Notes: generated by a model not told the origin, from the sequence alone. A stretch of DNA of 64,000 bases from CAJXZP01 sp041563475 (GCA_041563475.1 JBFFMY010000005.1:1-64000), one strand, 5' to 3'; numbered from the stretch's first letter, positions 9,750 through 19,501 are shown. Numbers and translations: made by a program.

Positions 9750-10445
9750 CTAATTTGATTTTTCTGAAAGTATTTTCCATGTTTGATTCAGGTATAATTC
9801 TGTTTCAGGGCCTAAGTTAAATAGAAGATCCAAAACGGATAAATCGGGTTCAAATCCTTGTGAATAAGAAAAAACTTGCTGGTATTTTGGAAAACTGCTG
9901 CTTAACGGATGTGATTTCTTAGAAGAATAGTCAAATCGCAAATCATTTTTTTGAATCGGGTTAAATTTTGAAGTGAATTGGATGTTAGCATTTATCTGTA
10001 AGCAATTCAATATGGTTCGATGAATATCCAGATTAAAATCAATTAGTTTTTCATAATTGCGATTAAAATAGGGTTCAAATAAATAGGCGTAAAACTCAAA
10101 AAAAGGAGAAGATTTATATGCGGAAACAAAGGTGCGCCAATGCGTGCGTTGCCAAGCTTCGAAATTTGAAATTTTGACTTCCGACATCGGCAAATCCTGC
10201 GCCCCTTTTTGAACAGGGATATTTAATGAGATTACTCCATTGGTACCAAAAATGCGTGTCCTACTTCTAAAATTTTGTTTCGTGAAATTTTCATGGATAT
10301 CAAAGTCGCTTTTTAAATGAATGAGTTGTGCATAATAGGAAACGGGACCTGCATATAAAATAGGTGCTTCAACAGGTTTCAAAGATGGTTTAATACTCAT
10401 TTCAAAAAGGTGTGAATTTGAATTGCTAAAGCTAATTAAAATCAT
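9750..10445 (-). CDS. WbqC-like family protein
   Basis: A protein of up to 231 residues resembling the WbqC family (PF08889), often found in O-antigen loci but of unknown biochemistry. Supporting motifs are APILYAGPVSYYAQL, FRSRTRIFGTNGVISLNIPV and WQRTHWRTFVSAYKSSPFFEFY. The annotated frame begins at ATG 10445. A second ATG at 10400 (MSIKPSLK) would remove 15 residues that are not obviously family-like, so the start is uncertain. No polysaccharide genes are nearby. Confidence 0.75.
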   Translation of the reverse strand: MILISFSNSNSHLFEMSIKPSLKPVEAPILYAGPVSYYAQLIHLKSDFDIHENFTKQNFRSRTRIFGTNGVISLNIPVQKGAQDLPMSEVKISNFEAWQRTHWRTFVSAYKSSPFFEFYAYLFEPYFNRNYEKLIDFNLDIHRTILNCLQINANIQFTSKFNPIQKNDLRFDYSSKKSHPLSSSFPKYQQVFSYSQGFEPDLSVLDLLFNLGPETELYLNQTWKILSEKSN

Positions 10446-10516
10446 GTTTAGCGAATGAAAAAACTTTGTAAATTAGTTGTGATAAAATTAATGAAGAACA
10501 CTAAAAAAGCAAAGTT

Positions 10517-10921
10517 ATGAGCAGTGATATTGCATCCGTGGAAGGACGGGTATACGTGAAAGATCTAAGTTTCGATCACGAATTATGGGATAACGAAATG
10601 AAGTATTACAGAAATGAACTTGAGATATTTGAACACCGATTAGAACAAGATGTAGTACGTTTAACAGAATCGGAAGCCCTAAGAAATTTAGAACACTTTC
10701 AAAATCAATTTATCCGTCAAAATGAAGTCCTTGATATTCTGAATAAAAAGGTTAGAAAAAACCGAAAAAATATTACGAGATCAAGTGTTGGAGGCAGAAT
10801 AGCAGATGATAATCAACTGGTAAAAGATTACGTTCAGCTGCGTGATGAATTCGAAGTGTTTGAAAAAATTTATTTCAATTTGAAAAGAGATTTTGTGGAT
10901 TTTAACCACAAACATTTTTAA
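10517..10921 (+). CDS. Small charged coiled-coil protein, unknown function
   Basis: I do not recognise this 134-residue protein. It has no signal peptide or membrane segment. It is highly charged and predicted mostly helical, with heptad-like stretches near 30-60 and 100-130 (for example NELEIFEHRLEQD and FEVFEKIYFNLKRD). It is probably a cytoplasmic scaffold or stress protein, which is inference only. It is transcribed away from the WbqC gene and ends at a good terminator, so it is a real transcription unit. Confidence 0.65.
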   Translation: MSSDIASVEGRVYVKDLSFDHELWDNEMKYYRNELEIFEHRLEQDVVRLTESEALRNLEHFQNQFIRQNEVLDILNKKVRKNRKNITRSSVGGRIADDNQLVKDYVQLRDEFEVFEKIYFNLKRDFVDFNHKHF

Positions 10922-10933
10922 AATTTAATAAAT

Positions 10934-10957
10934 CCGAGATTAAATCTCGGCTTTTTA
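10934..10957 (+). terminator. Terminator after the coiled-coil gene
   Basis: Stem CCGAGAT / ATCTCGG with a 3-nt loop followed by CTTTTTATTT. It sits at the convergent junction with the OmpA-family gene, whose stop codon overlaps the T run. Confidence 0.85.
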
Positions 10958-12076
10958 TTTAGGTTTCGTTTCTATCAATTTTAATTCAACCCTTCTGTTG
11001 GCCTTTCTTCCCGTTCCAGTTTCATTGCTTTCAATGGGGTCTGATTCTCCTTTTCCCATATAGCTAATTCTGTTTTTATTTATTTGGTTTTGTAAAAAGT
11101 ATTTATAGACCGATTTCGCCCGGTTTTCAGATAGTTTTTGATTAGAAGCGGTCGATCCCACATCATCGGTATGTCCAATTATTTGTAGGTTCTTACCTGG
11201 GTTTTCATTGATATATTCTAATATCAGTTCCAACTCACGATAGGAACTTTGCAATAACTTATCACTGCCCGATTCAAATTGTAAATTTTCAATGATCAGA
11301 GTAGAATCTTTTTCAATGTCGTAAACATAGTTTTCATTGTCATCTAACATTGTCGAATCATCTATGTTTTCAGCCAAAATAGTATCATTTTCTTTATCAT
11401 ATTCCTCTATTTTAACGAGGGAAATTGCATCCACAAAATAATAGGCTTCATGATGCCAAAATCGCAAACTCCACCAATGCTTCTTTTTGAGGCGATCTTT
11501 AAAATGCGTAGTCGAAAAATTGCCAATAGATAAATACTTTTCGCCTCCTTTTGAACGGTAAAAGCCAGAAACGCGTATCCAACTGCTGGAATCTGATTGA
11601 ACGATTCCTCGCGGATTTTCAATGGTAATTTGCGGAGGATTTGTGAATATGAAGTAGTCGGATGTATAGGAAGGTTTTTTATGGTAAATAGAGGCGCCAA
11701 ATTCTTTCCCGTAATAGTTGGAGTGGTCACTCCAACTGATCCACATTTCAAAATAGTATTTATTACCAGCTTCTAATTTATCGTTTAACTTAACTTGTAT
11801 AAATTCTCGGTAATCCGAATAAATACGAAGGCCAACATAGGCCACACCATCTTTGGGTTTGGGTAAATTCCATTTTTCGGTATCTGGTGGCCTGTTTTTA
11901 GAATTATCTAATACAAAAAAATCAACAGTATTTATAAATCTCCATGGTTTATGCGTATGTCTGCGCCCTGATTTGTATTCGAAATCACCATTGGGAACCA
12001 AGTTTTGACCATTGGTTACTATGGGGAATAATACAATACCAAATAATGGCAATAACCACAAAATAAATTTCCCCAT
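10955..12076 (-). CDS. OmpA-family outer-membrane/peptidoglycan-binding protein with N-terminal beta-sandwich domain
   Basis: Secreted envelope protein of 373 residues. A signal peptide occupies about 1-23 (ending TNGQ). The middle part, from NLVPNGDFE to about 215, looks like a jelly-roll/carbohydrate-binding-like fold, with aromatic-rich strands. The C-terminal 120 residues form an OmpA domain: LQIIGHTDDVGS, NQKLSENRAKSVYKYF and GRKANRRVEL, including the Asp and Arg that bind diaminopimelate in this family. The layout (NLVPNGDFE plus OmpA) is common in Bacteroidota surface proteins. The ligand of the first domain is unknown. Confidence 0.88.
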   Translation of the reverse strand: MGKFILWLLPLFGIVLFPIVTNGQNLVPNGDFEYKSGRRHTHKPWRFINTVDFFVLDNSKNRPPDTEKWNLPKPKDGVAYVGLRIYSDYREFIQVKLNDKLEAGNKYYFEMWISWSDHSNYYGKEFGASIYHKKPSYTSDYFIFTNPPQITIENPRGIVQSDSSSWIRVSGFYRSKGGEKYLSIGNFSTTHFKDRLKKKHWWSLRFWHHEAYYFVDAISLVKIEEYDKENDTILAENIDDSTMLDDNENYVYDIEKDSTLIIENLQFESGSDKLLQSSYRELELILEYINENPGKNLQIIGHTDDVGSTASNQKLSENRAKSVYKYFLQNQINKNRISYMGKGESDPIESNETGTGRKANRRVELKLIETKPK

Positions 12077-12184
12077 CGTTATACAAAGTTTTTACTTATC
12101 CTCAATAGTAACAAAAACTCAAAAGAAAATTAATTAAAACAAAGGTTAGTTTGATAATTGAATTTATGCTAATACAATTTGACT

Positions 12185-12206
12185 TTAATCTTATATCTAA
12201 GATTAA
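12185..12206. repeat. Perfect 9-bp inverted repeat with 4-nt spacer
   Basis: TTAATCTTA (12185-12193) and TAAGATTAA (12198-12206) are exact reverse complements around TATC. It lies in a 400-base gap and could be an operator or hairpin. There is no T run, so it is not a terminator. Confidence 0.6.
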
Positions 12207-12222
12207 TCCACTTTGCATTTGG

Positions 12223-12263
12223 TTAGTTGTCTATTATGTATTCAATACTTCATAGACAACTAA
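12223..12263. repeat. Perfect 12-bp inverted repeat with 17-nt spacer
   Basis: TTAGTTGTCTAT (12223-12234) and ATAGACAACTAA (12252-12263) are exact reverse complements. They immediately precede the micro-ORF at 12272 and follow the smaller palindrome at 12185. Confidence 0.65.
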
Positions 12264-12271
12264 GAACAATT

Positions 12272-12367
12272 ATGGCAAATGCAGATTGTATGGTAAAGGA
12301 AAAGGAAGAATTGCGGAACCATAGAATACATGCAAGAATGAAAACCGAAAACAGACTAAAAATGTAG
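12272..12367 (+). CDS. Possible 31-residue peptide ORF
   Basis: ATG at 12272 opens a 31-codon frame rich in charged residues (MVKEKEELRNHRIHARMK) ending in TAG. It lies just after two inverted repeats. There is no homology I recognise and no clear ribosome binding site, so it may be chance or a gene remnant. Confidence 0.25.
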   Translation: MANADCMVKEKEELRNHRIHARMKTENRLKM

Positions 12368-12444
12368 GACATAATTCGATTTTTGGTTAGCATTTATAAG
12401 TGATTAAAATTTAATTGAAATATTTCTCAGTGTAACTTGTTGAC

Positions 12445-12452
12445 TATCTTTG
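12445..12452 (+). promoter_or_regulatory. Minus-7 element TATCTTTG before the SLC12 fusion gene
   Basis: Exact TAnnTTTG match 25 bases before the TTG start at 12478. No TTG at the expected minus-33 spacing. Confidence 0.45.
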
Positions 12453-12477
12453 AAACTTAACTAGGTAAAAAAGAAAC

Positions 12478-15400
12478 TTGGCAGGTCAAAAGAAATTTGG
12501 ATTTTTTGCGGGTGTTTTCACTCCATCCCTTCTCACCATATTAGGTGTGATAATGTACATGCGTTTGGGTTGGGTTGTTGGCCACGCAGGTTTAACGGGT
12601 TCCATAATTATAATATTAATTGCCCATGTAATTTCTGTTGCAACAGGATTAAGTATTTCATCTATTGCAACGAACAAGAAGGTTGGCCCAGGAGGTGTTT
12701 ATTATGTTTTGTCTCGGAGTTTGGGCTTGCCTATGGGCGGTGCAATTGGATTTACACTATTCATTGCTACTTCCTTTAGTATCGCTTTGTATCTAATTGG
12801 TTTTGCTGAAAATTTTAACCCAGTGCTCGGAATGGGCTCAAGTATTAATGATTTTCGGGTATCTGGTACCCTTGCATTATTGCTGTTAACCATATTGGTT
12901 TACGTAAGTACATCAGTCGCTATTAAATCACAGTACTTCATTTTAGCCGCTATTGTTTTGTCGTTAGTGTCTGTTTTTCTGGGAAATGCAGATGCTGTTA
13001 ATTTAGTTGCGCCAACTTCTAGTATTGGAAGCGAAGTTTCCTTTGGACTATTATTTGGAATATTCTTCCCTGCGGTTACTGGTTTTACTGCTGGTATAGC
13101 CATGTCGGGTGATTTGGGAAATCCAAAAAAGGATATTCCAGTGGGAACAATGTTGGCTATTGGGGCGGGACTTATCGTTTATTTGGTATTGGCTATTTTC
13201 CTCAGTGTATATGTAAGTGAAGCTCAATTACAATCTAATTATAACATTTTAATGGATATTGCTTTGTTTTCACCATTGGTGATAGCAGGTATTTGGGGAG
13301 CTACATTGTCATCTGCTTTGGGCGGGTTACTTGGTGGACCAAGAATATTCCAGGCCATGAGTGTAGATAGGATCACACCTTTTTCTAAAATATTTGCGAA
13401 TGGAGTTGGGAACTCAAACGAGCCGAGAAATGCCCTGATTTTGACCATTATTATTGCAGAGGTTGGTGTTTTAATTGGGGAATTAGATTCGATTGCGCGA
13501 TTGGTATCCATGTTTTATTTAATGGCCTATAACTTTATTAACCTTTCATTTTTTCTAGAAAGCTGGGCTAATAGTGACTTTTCTCCTAAGTTTAAAGTAA
13601 GTAAATGGGTTGGGGCAATTGGCTTTTTAGCCACTTTTACGGTAATGTTTCAAATTGACCCCGTGGCAATGGTCATGGCATACGTTCTTTTATTCGGATT
13701 GTATTTTTATTTGAAACGAAAAGAAATGTCCTTGTCTTCAGGTGATATCTGGGGAAGTGTATGGTCTTCAGTTGTAAAAACGGGTTTGAAGAAAATGGAT
13801 GGAATGGAGGAACACCAAAATTATTGGCGCCCAAATATTTTGTTGTTTTCTGGAGGAACGAATAAGCGTCCGCACCTAATTGAATTTTCTCATGATTTAG
13901 GTGGTAGAACTGGTATGATTTCAAATTTTGATTTGATTGAGACCCCCGATTCAAAGGTTATGTTTCCAAAGCATGAGAAATCTTTAAGCGTTAATGTAGA
14001 TTTGCCTAAAGGTATTTTCACACGTGTTCAAGAGGTAAAGGATATTTACTCTGGAATCGAAACTATTGCCAGTATTTATGGCTTTTCCGGTATAGAACCC
14101 AATACGATTCTAATGGGTTGGCCTAGAAAAACAAATCATGCAGGAAGGTTTGCTCAACTCACTCAATCACTTATAGATTTAGATTACAATGTGCTGTACC
14201 TGGATTATGATGATAAGCGAGGGTATGGGGCCTACCAAACTATTGATTTATGGTGGAGAGGAATCAGTAATAATGTTGTTCTAACAGTTAAACTAGTTAA
14301 GTTCCTCACGTCTAGTCAACGCTGGGCAAATGCGAATGTTCGAATATTACTTGTAAATGATAATGCGGGTGATAGAATTCAAATTAAAGAAAGTATTGCC
14401 TCAATTCTAAATGAATATAGGTTATCTGCAGAAATCAAAATCATTAATAATACCGTTGAAAAGCTGTCTATTTATGAATTGATGAAGCATTATTCAATTC
14501 TTACTGATTTAGTTTTTGTTGGAATTCCGGATACTATCGAAGATGAAGATTCATTTGTGGCCAATACAAACAATTTAGTTGAAAATATTGGAACAACACT
14601 TTTGGTTCGTGCTTCCTCTCAATTTACAGAAACAAGATTAGGAGTGAGTGCGGTAATTGAAGCTCCAAAGGAGGAATTAAAGATTGTTAATCTAGGTCCT
14701 TTACGTACTAAATTGGATTCGGCATTAAATAAGCGCTTTGTTCATTTTGAGAATGAGTTATTTGAAGGGAATAGGTTATTTGTAGAAAATACAGTTTATA
14801 CCGTTACACAGTCGTATATCCTTCTTTTTGAGGATTATAAAAAATTATTTCAGGAATTTTTTAGTGCGGTGGAAATGAGAAAGGGAAACGAAAATTTCAA
14901 AAGACAGTTTAGTTACCTGCAAGAACAAACGGCCTTAAAGGCAAATGAATTTATTGCGAAAAAAAGAGCCCATTTAACAGAGTTAATCAACTCTGAGTTA
15001 GTAAAATGGATGAAGTTTAGGAAGCAACTTTTTTCACGTTCTCCAGAAACGGTAAAACGTATGTTAAGCGCTCATGAACTAGAGGTTTTTCCAAAAGATA
15101 GTTTCGATATTAAATGGATAAAAAGAGAGCAGCAATTATTCCAGAAAATATTTGATCATTCTTCTATTGCACTGGACTGGAATGATATGATGGTCTATTA
15201 CGAAGCAACGGTGAACCTTCAAAACATGAAAAAATTGCTTCATGACATTGGAATGATTGAAGCATACAATTTAAAAGCTCTTCGAGAACGTACGGTGGTG
15301 GTTATTGAACACATGCTTGATGAAGTTTTAAATCATCCTGAAAAACGAACGGTAATTGTTAATTCGACCAAGAAAAAGGTTTCTGAAGGCCTACTTGAGC

Positions 15401-17550
15401 AAATTACCTATATGGGAAATAAACCCGACCAAATTTTGGCTTTAGCAAACCAGCGAGATAGAAAAATGGTTCTTAAAATGGTTGAGCTTTCTGAGAAGTT
15501 AAATGTAAATTCTATTATTGAGGATTTAGAAGAAGATTTTTCTGTTCGTAAATCGGATAAACTTAGAAATGAAATAAGCGATTACCCAATTTTTTGGGAG
15601 CGTAACCAAAACTTGTTTGCAAACTTATTCAAAACGGGAATGATTTCCGCTGGTTTACATGTTGAATTTGTTTATTTAAAAGAGAAAGTTGGACATGACG
15701 TACGAGCCAATATGTTTGGTTTGTTTAAACGAATTAGTAAGCATTATAATGGTTTAATCACACCAGATAAATTGATTGACATTGATCAGTACTCCCATTT
15801 TGAAGAATCTGAATTGTTGAATTATAACCCTTCCGAGTTTTTATCAAGAGTTCACGAAGAGTTGAGGTTTGACATTAGAAGCCTTCCAGATTCGGTGGAT
15901 ATTCTGAATGAAAATTCAATTTTGAATTTCAACGATTTTCAAGAAAGTGAAGTAGAATTAATAACTATTGATTTACAAAAGATTGCAGATTATTATATTG
16001 AACTTGATTTCATTGAGCCAGTTAATAGAAAAATTACCAGAATTTATAATGAGGTTTCAAGCAAGTTCGAGGATATTGGAAATAGGATTTCTTATATTAT
16101 AGAGCTTAAAGAAAGTCAACAAGATGAAGCCGATATTCAGGTTGACCAACTTACCAATAAGTTGCTGGTAGACATTAATGGGCTCAAAGAATCAATTTCA
16201 AAAATTGAAAATGATTTTAATAGTTTTATTGATCAGCAGTTTATTGACGTTTCAAGTAAACTGAGTATTTCAGAACTCTTAACTTCATCATCCAGTCAAA
16301 ATAGGTTTGTTCACATAAAAAGTGGCTACAAAGGATTTTCTGAAAAATGGCTTAATCTAAACAAACGAATTCAAAATTGGGTGGCTAATTCTGCAGTAGA
16401 ATTACGCAAAAAACGCTATCAATTAAGAGTTGCAGAATTTAAAGAACAAAACAAAACACTGGTTAATAAACGAGCGCAGTTTCGAGATTTTGTAATTCAA
16501 AACTCTTTAAGTGATTCTGTATTGGGAACCTTGCCAACCTATTACCGTCATTTATTCTCTGGTAAGCAAGTATTTAGTAATCAGTTAGCCATTAATAGAT
16601 TTTCTGAAATGAACCAGGCGTTAGAAACTATTAATAGCGGGGTTTCAGGTGGGTTGTTAGTGGTTGGTGAACCATTAGCAGGAAAATCTCATTTTGTGGA
16701 AACTTTGATTCAAACAATTAATCCGCCAAGAATTGTTAGAATTTCCTCTCCGATAAATGGGGTAAATAAAAAAACTACGTTGTTGGGAGCTTTTCGAGAA
16801 GCAACAGGTATTGAAGGTAGTTACTTTAACATTATGAACCAATTGCAGGAAGGTACTGTGTTTACCTTTTATAAATTGGAGCGTTGGTGGATCCGTAAAT
16901 CAGGTGGAGAACGTTTTATTGATGAATTGGTAGGCATAATTGAAAAATATGGCAGGCAACATAAGTTTGTTATGGCCATGAATATTTTCGCTTACGATTT
17001 GGTTCGTCAGGTTTCTAAATTAGATAGCATTCTATCATCAACTATTTTGCTTCCACCTGCAAATGCGCATGAAATGGCCGAGATTATGTTTGATCGCCAT
17101 AAGATCGCAGGTGTGAGAATTCAGTTTTCCGAACGTAAAGATTTGGAAATAAGTAAACGTGATGTCCTATCTAGGTTTGATAAAATTGCACAAGGTGCGA
17201 AGGGCAATATTGGTGTAACCATGTTAAGGTGGTTATCCAGTATTGAATTCTTTGAAGACAATGTTGTAGTTGTTAAACAAATTAATGATAAAGGAATGCC
17301 GTCTGATTTATCTAAAAAATGGGCTATTATCCTTCTTCATTTGGTTTTACATGACCGTTTAAATTTGGATAATTTAGTGTCTATTTTTAGTGTGCAAGAC
17401 AAAGAATTAATTTCATCTGTGATTAAAGAATTACACGATGCAGAATTGATTTCTCAGATATCTAAAAATACGTATAGTGTTAACCCATATATGGTGAAAT
17501 GGGTTATAGAAAATTTAGTTGAACAAAATTATTTGAGAAGTTTTGAATAA
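12478..17550 (+). CDS. SLC12-type cation-chloride cotransporter fused to a long helical region and a P-loop ATPase
   Basis: A 1690-residue membrane protein. Residues 1-410 are an APC-superfamily permease of the SLC12 (Na-K-Cl/K-Cl cotransporter) group: FAGVFTPSLLTILGVIMYMR, GPGGVYYVLSRSLG, GLLGGPRIFQAMS. Residues about 445-770 match the SLC12 cytosolic C-terminal domain (LMGWPRK, VLYLDYDDKRGYGAYQTIDLWW, NVRILLVND). Residues about 770-1390 are charged, helical and coiled-coil-like. Residues about 1390-1600 form a P-loop NTPase with Walker A GEPLAGKSH at 1397-1405, followed by a probable winged helix. The Walker B position (TVFTFYKLE) lacks the expected Asp. An in-frame TAA at 12466 makes TTG 12478 the only sensible start. 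It overlaps the downstream MscS-like gene by 8 bases. Substrate and ATPase role are inference. Confidence 0.85.
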   Translation: MAGQKKFGFFAGVFTPSLLTILGVIMYMRLGWVVGHAGLTGSIIIILIAHVISVATGLSISSIATNKKVGPGGVYYVLSRSLGLPMGGAIGFTLFIATSFSIALYLIGFAENFNPVLGMGSSINDFRVSGTLALLLLTILVYVSTSVAIKSQYFILAAIVLSLVSVFLGNADAVNLVAPTSSIGSEVSFGLLFGIFFPAVTGFTAGIAMSGDLGNPKKDIPVGTMLAIGAGLIVYLVLAIFLSVYVSEAQLQSNYNILMDIALFSPLVIAGIWGATLSSALGGLLGGPRIFQAMSVDRITPFSKIFANGVGNSNEPRNALILTIIIAEVGVLIGELDSIARLVSMFYLMAYNFINLSFFLESWANSDFSPKFKVSKWVGAIGFLATFTVMFQIDPVAMVMAYVLLFGLYFYLKRKEMSLSSGDIWGSVWSSVVKTGLKKMDGMEEHQNYWRPNILLFSGGTNKRPHLIEFSHDLGGRTGMISNFDLIETPDSKVMFPKHEKSLSVNVDLPKGIFTRVQEVKDIYSGIETIASIYGFSGIEPNTILMGWPRKTNHAGRFAQLTQSLIDLDYNVLYLDYDDKRGYGAYQTIDLWWRGISNNVVLTVKLVKFLTSSQRWANANVRILLVNDNAGDRIQIKESIASILNEYRLSAEIKIINNTVEKLSIYELMKHYSILTDLVFVGIPDTIEDEDSFVANTNNLVENIGTTLLVRASSQFTETRLGVSAVIEAPKEELKIVNLGPLRTKLDSALNKRFVHFENELFEGNRLFVENTVYTVTQSYILLFEDYKKLFQEFFSAVEMRKGNENFKRQFSYLQEQTALKANEFIAKKRAHLTELINSELVKWMKFRKQLFSRSPETVKRMLSAHELEVFPKDSFDIKWIKREQQLFQKIFDHSSIALDWNDMMVYYEATVNLQNMKKLLHDIGMIEAYNLKALRERTVVVIEHMLDEVLNHPEKRTVIVNSTKKKVSEGLLEQITYMGNKPDQILALANQRDRKMVLKMVELSEKLNVNSIIEDLEEDFSVRKSDKLRNEISDYPIFWERNQNLFANLFKTGMISAGLHVEFVYLKEKVGHDVRANMFGLFKRISKHYNGLITPDKLIDIDQYSHFEESELLNYNPSEFLSRVHEELRFDIRSLPDSVDILNENSILNFNDFQESEVELITIDLQKIADYYIELDFIEPVNRKITRIYNEVSSKFEDIGNRISYIIELKESQQDEADIQVDQLTNKLLVDINGLKESISKIENDFNSFIDQQFIDVSSKLSISELLTSSSSQNRFVHIKSGYKGFSEKWLNLNKRIQNWVANSAVELRKKRYQLRVAEFKEQNKTLVNKRAQFRDFVIQNSLSDSVLGTLPTYYRHLFSGKQVFSNQLAINRFSEMNQALETINSGVSGGLLVVGEPLAGKSHFVETLIQTINPPRIVRISSPINGVNKKTTLLGAFREATGIEGSYFNIMNQLQEGTVFTFYKLERWWIRKSGGERFIDELVGIIEKYGRQHKFVMAMNIFAYDLVRQVSKLDSILSSTILLPPANAHEMAEIMFDRHKIAGVRIQFSERKDLEISKRDVLSRFDKIAQGAKGNIGVTMLRWLSSIEFFEDNVVVVKQINDKGMPSDLSKKWAIILLHLVLHDRLNLDNLVSIFSVQDKELISSVIKELHDAELISQISKNTYSVNPYMVKWVIENLVEQNYLRSFE

Positions 17551-18289
17551 TATCCTGGAAATAGGGCAATTTGATTTGCCATTTAAAGCATTAATCACTG
17601 TAGCGCTTATTAACGTAGTAGTGTTTTTTGGTTTACGCCTCATTAAGAAGTACCTGTTTTTCGTCATTAAATCCGAAAACTGGCGCCTTCGTATTTCAAA
17701 AACCTGGAGCAGAATTGCTTTGGTTGTTTGGACGGTAATTTGGTTGGTTTCAATTATTTACTTATTGAAGATGAATTTTTTGGTAACGGTTGTCTTACTA
17801 GGGCTTATAATTCTACTTGGTTGGAAATTTTGGGGAGATGTTATTGCAGGAATCACAATTAAAATAGAAGATAGAGTTTCTATTGGCGACTTCTTAAGTA
17901 AAAGCCCATATGAAGGTTTGGTTAACAACCTTGGGGTTCGTGGAATTCAATTACGGATGAACAACGGAGAAAATGCTTTTATCCCATACAGACACTTAAC
18001 GGATTTTAAAGTCCGGAAAACAGATGGGGATGTAAAGAGTGAATTACATACGGTAGAAGTAAGTTTTAAGCCTGAAATAGCCATAGACAAAGCGATGCGA
18101 AAACTTCAAAATGAAGTTTTGCAGGTTCCCTATACCTTACTCACTCAACCCGTCAAAATAGAGATTGTTGAATCTACGGATATGAGTACAATCCTAAGAA
18201 CTGTAATCCCTACACAGTCATCAGAGTATGGGAAGTTTGCTGAGAAGGCTTTGCTAATTGCGCTAAAAAAACAAGGTTTACTAGTGTAA
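17543..18289 (+). CDS. Small MscS-like channel/beta-domain membrane protein
   Basis: A 248-residue protein beginning with a TTG inside the last codons of the SLC12 fusion gene (8-base overlap), so translation is probably coupled. Three hydrophobic segments (about 13-33, 56-76, 80-103) precede an MscS-type beta domain: GDVIAGITIKIEDRVSIGDFL, then VRGIQLRMNNGENAFIPYRHL. The usual Asn/Gly-rich pore helix is present only in abbreviated form (LGWKFWGDVIAGI). It may form a channel gated together with, or by, the transporter-ATPase; this partnership is inferred from the overlap alone. Confidence 0.78.
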   Translation: MNNILEIGQFDLPFKALITVALINVVVFFGLRLIKKYLFFVIKSENWRLRISKTWSRIALVVWTVIWLVSIIYLLKMNFLVTVVLLGLIILLGWKFWGDVIAGITIKIEDRVSIGDFLSKSPYEGLVNNLGVRGIQLRMNNGENAFIPYRHLTDFKVRKTDGDVKSELHTVEVSFKPEIAIDKAMRKLQNEVLQVPYTLLTQPVKIEIVESTDMSTILRTVIPTQSSEYGKFAEKALLIALKKQGLLV

Positions 18290-18296
18290 GTAGCTG

Positions 18297-19349
18297 TTAA
18301 TTTAACTCGTTGTTATAAAACACTTTGTAAAAGTGCATTCCTTTTTCATGATCGTACCCTTGTTCAATAAATTTATGGGTTGAATCTGCACTGTTGACAG
18401 CAATTTTTATTTGAATATTGGTGTCCAGTTTAATTTCGTTTTTAATCTTTTTCTTTTGCTTTTGAACTACGGGAATGGAAACATGAAACGCATCCGGAAT
18501 AGCTACACTATGCTGGTTTTCATACATTGATTTGTATTGGTCAAATTCCTTTTTCCGATCGTCATTTACTAATACCTCCTCCTTAAACGCTTCAATATTT
18601 ACATTTTCATTTTGTTCCAAATAAGAAACGGATTTTTGAAGAAAATTTATTTCCTCCGTTCGGTTATCCGTTACTTGCACAACCTCTTTTGCAAATCCTT
18701 TACATAAATTTACGTATTCTTTGGTATGATAATATTCATTTTGAGTGGGTGTTATGGATAAAAAATCATGCAACCAATACTCGGTGTCATACGTATTGCT
18801 ATCTACTGAAAATACACGGAAACCCTCTTCTGGGTTTGAATTTATTATGAAACAACCTTTATCTAATTTTTTAATATCGATACCAGATTGTTCCAATATT
18901 TCTAAACTAGTTGCAGTGTTTTCAATTTGAAGAAAGGAGATTTTGTTTTCCGATTTAAATATTCCAATGGCAGAAACCAATTTATCTTCAAATAAAATAT
19001 CTTCGAAATAGGCTACAAAAACATCGCCCGATTTAATGTGCGGGTGATTGCTTTGCTCATGAAGGTGTTTTACAATTTTGATAGAATTTATATACAGTGA
19101 ATCTGGATTAGTGAAAATGTCATTGCTAATTCCATTTAACTCGTTATAGGTAAGGTCAACTTCATGACTAAATTGGTTTGCATCCAAAGTTTTTAGGAAA
19201 GGTTTTACGAAATAATCGAGCATTAAACTTTCTAATTCTTCGGTTAATGTAAAAGGGCCATCGGAAATAAAAAAGTCTTCTTCATTATGTTTATTCCCTA
19301 CACGGTGGATTACAATATTCTTAATTGCAACAGTTGAAAAATCTAGCAT
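18297..19349 (-). CDS. 37-kDa nucleoid-associated protein (NdpA/YejK family)
   Basis: A cytoplasmic protein of 350 residues resembling the bacterial nucleoid-associated family PF04245. Supporting signals are the N-terminal LDFSTVAIKNIVIHRVGNK, the central FEDKLVSAIGIFKSENK, DKGCFIIN and the FCKEV-like GFAKEVV segment. The ATG at 19349 is preferred over the in-frame ATG at 19373 because a TAnnTTTG-type element on the minus strand (19371-19378) overlaps the longer start and because family members begin MLDFS. It converges with the MscS-like gene with only 7 bases between. The function in this phylum is not established. Confidence 0.85.
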   Translation of the reverse strand: MLDFSTVAIKNIVIHRVGNKHNEEDFFISDGPFTLTEELESLMLDYFVKPFLKTLDANQFSHEVDLTYNELNGISNDIFTNPDSLYINSIKIVKHLHEQSNHPHIKSGDVFVAYFEDILFEDKLVSAIGIFKSENKISFLQIENTATSLEILEQSGIDIKKLDKGCFIINSNPEEGFRVFSVDSNTYDTEYWLHDFLSITPTQNEYYHTKEYVNLCKGFAKEVVQVTDNRTEEINFLQKSVSYLEQNENVNIEAFKEEVLVNDDRKKEFDQYKSMYENQHSVAIPDAFHVSIPVVQKQKKKIKNEIKLDTNIQIKIAVNSADSTHKFIEQGYDHEKGMHFYKVFYNNELN

Positions 19350-19501
19350 AAAAGCAAATTTGAATTTTGCCAAATGTAAAAGATTTCTAATCTGAAAAAA
19401 CGTAAAAAGGGATGGATTCTAGAAAAATTGTCACTACTTATTTTAGGGGGGGAAAAGCGACTATTTCAAAAGGGTAGGTTCTGAATAGTATTAAATAAGG
19501 T

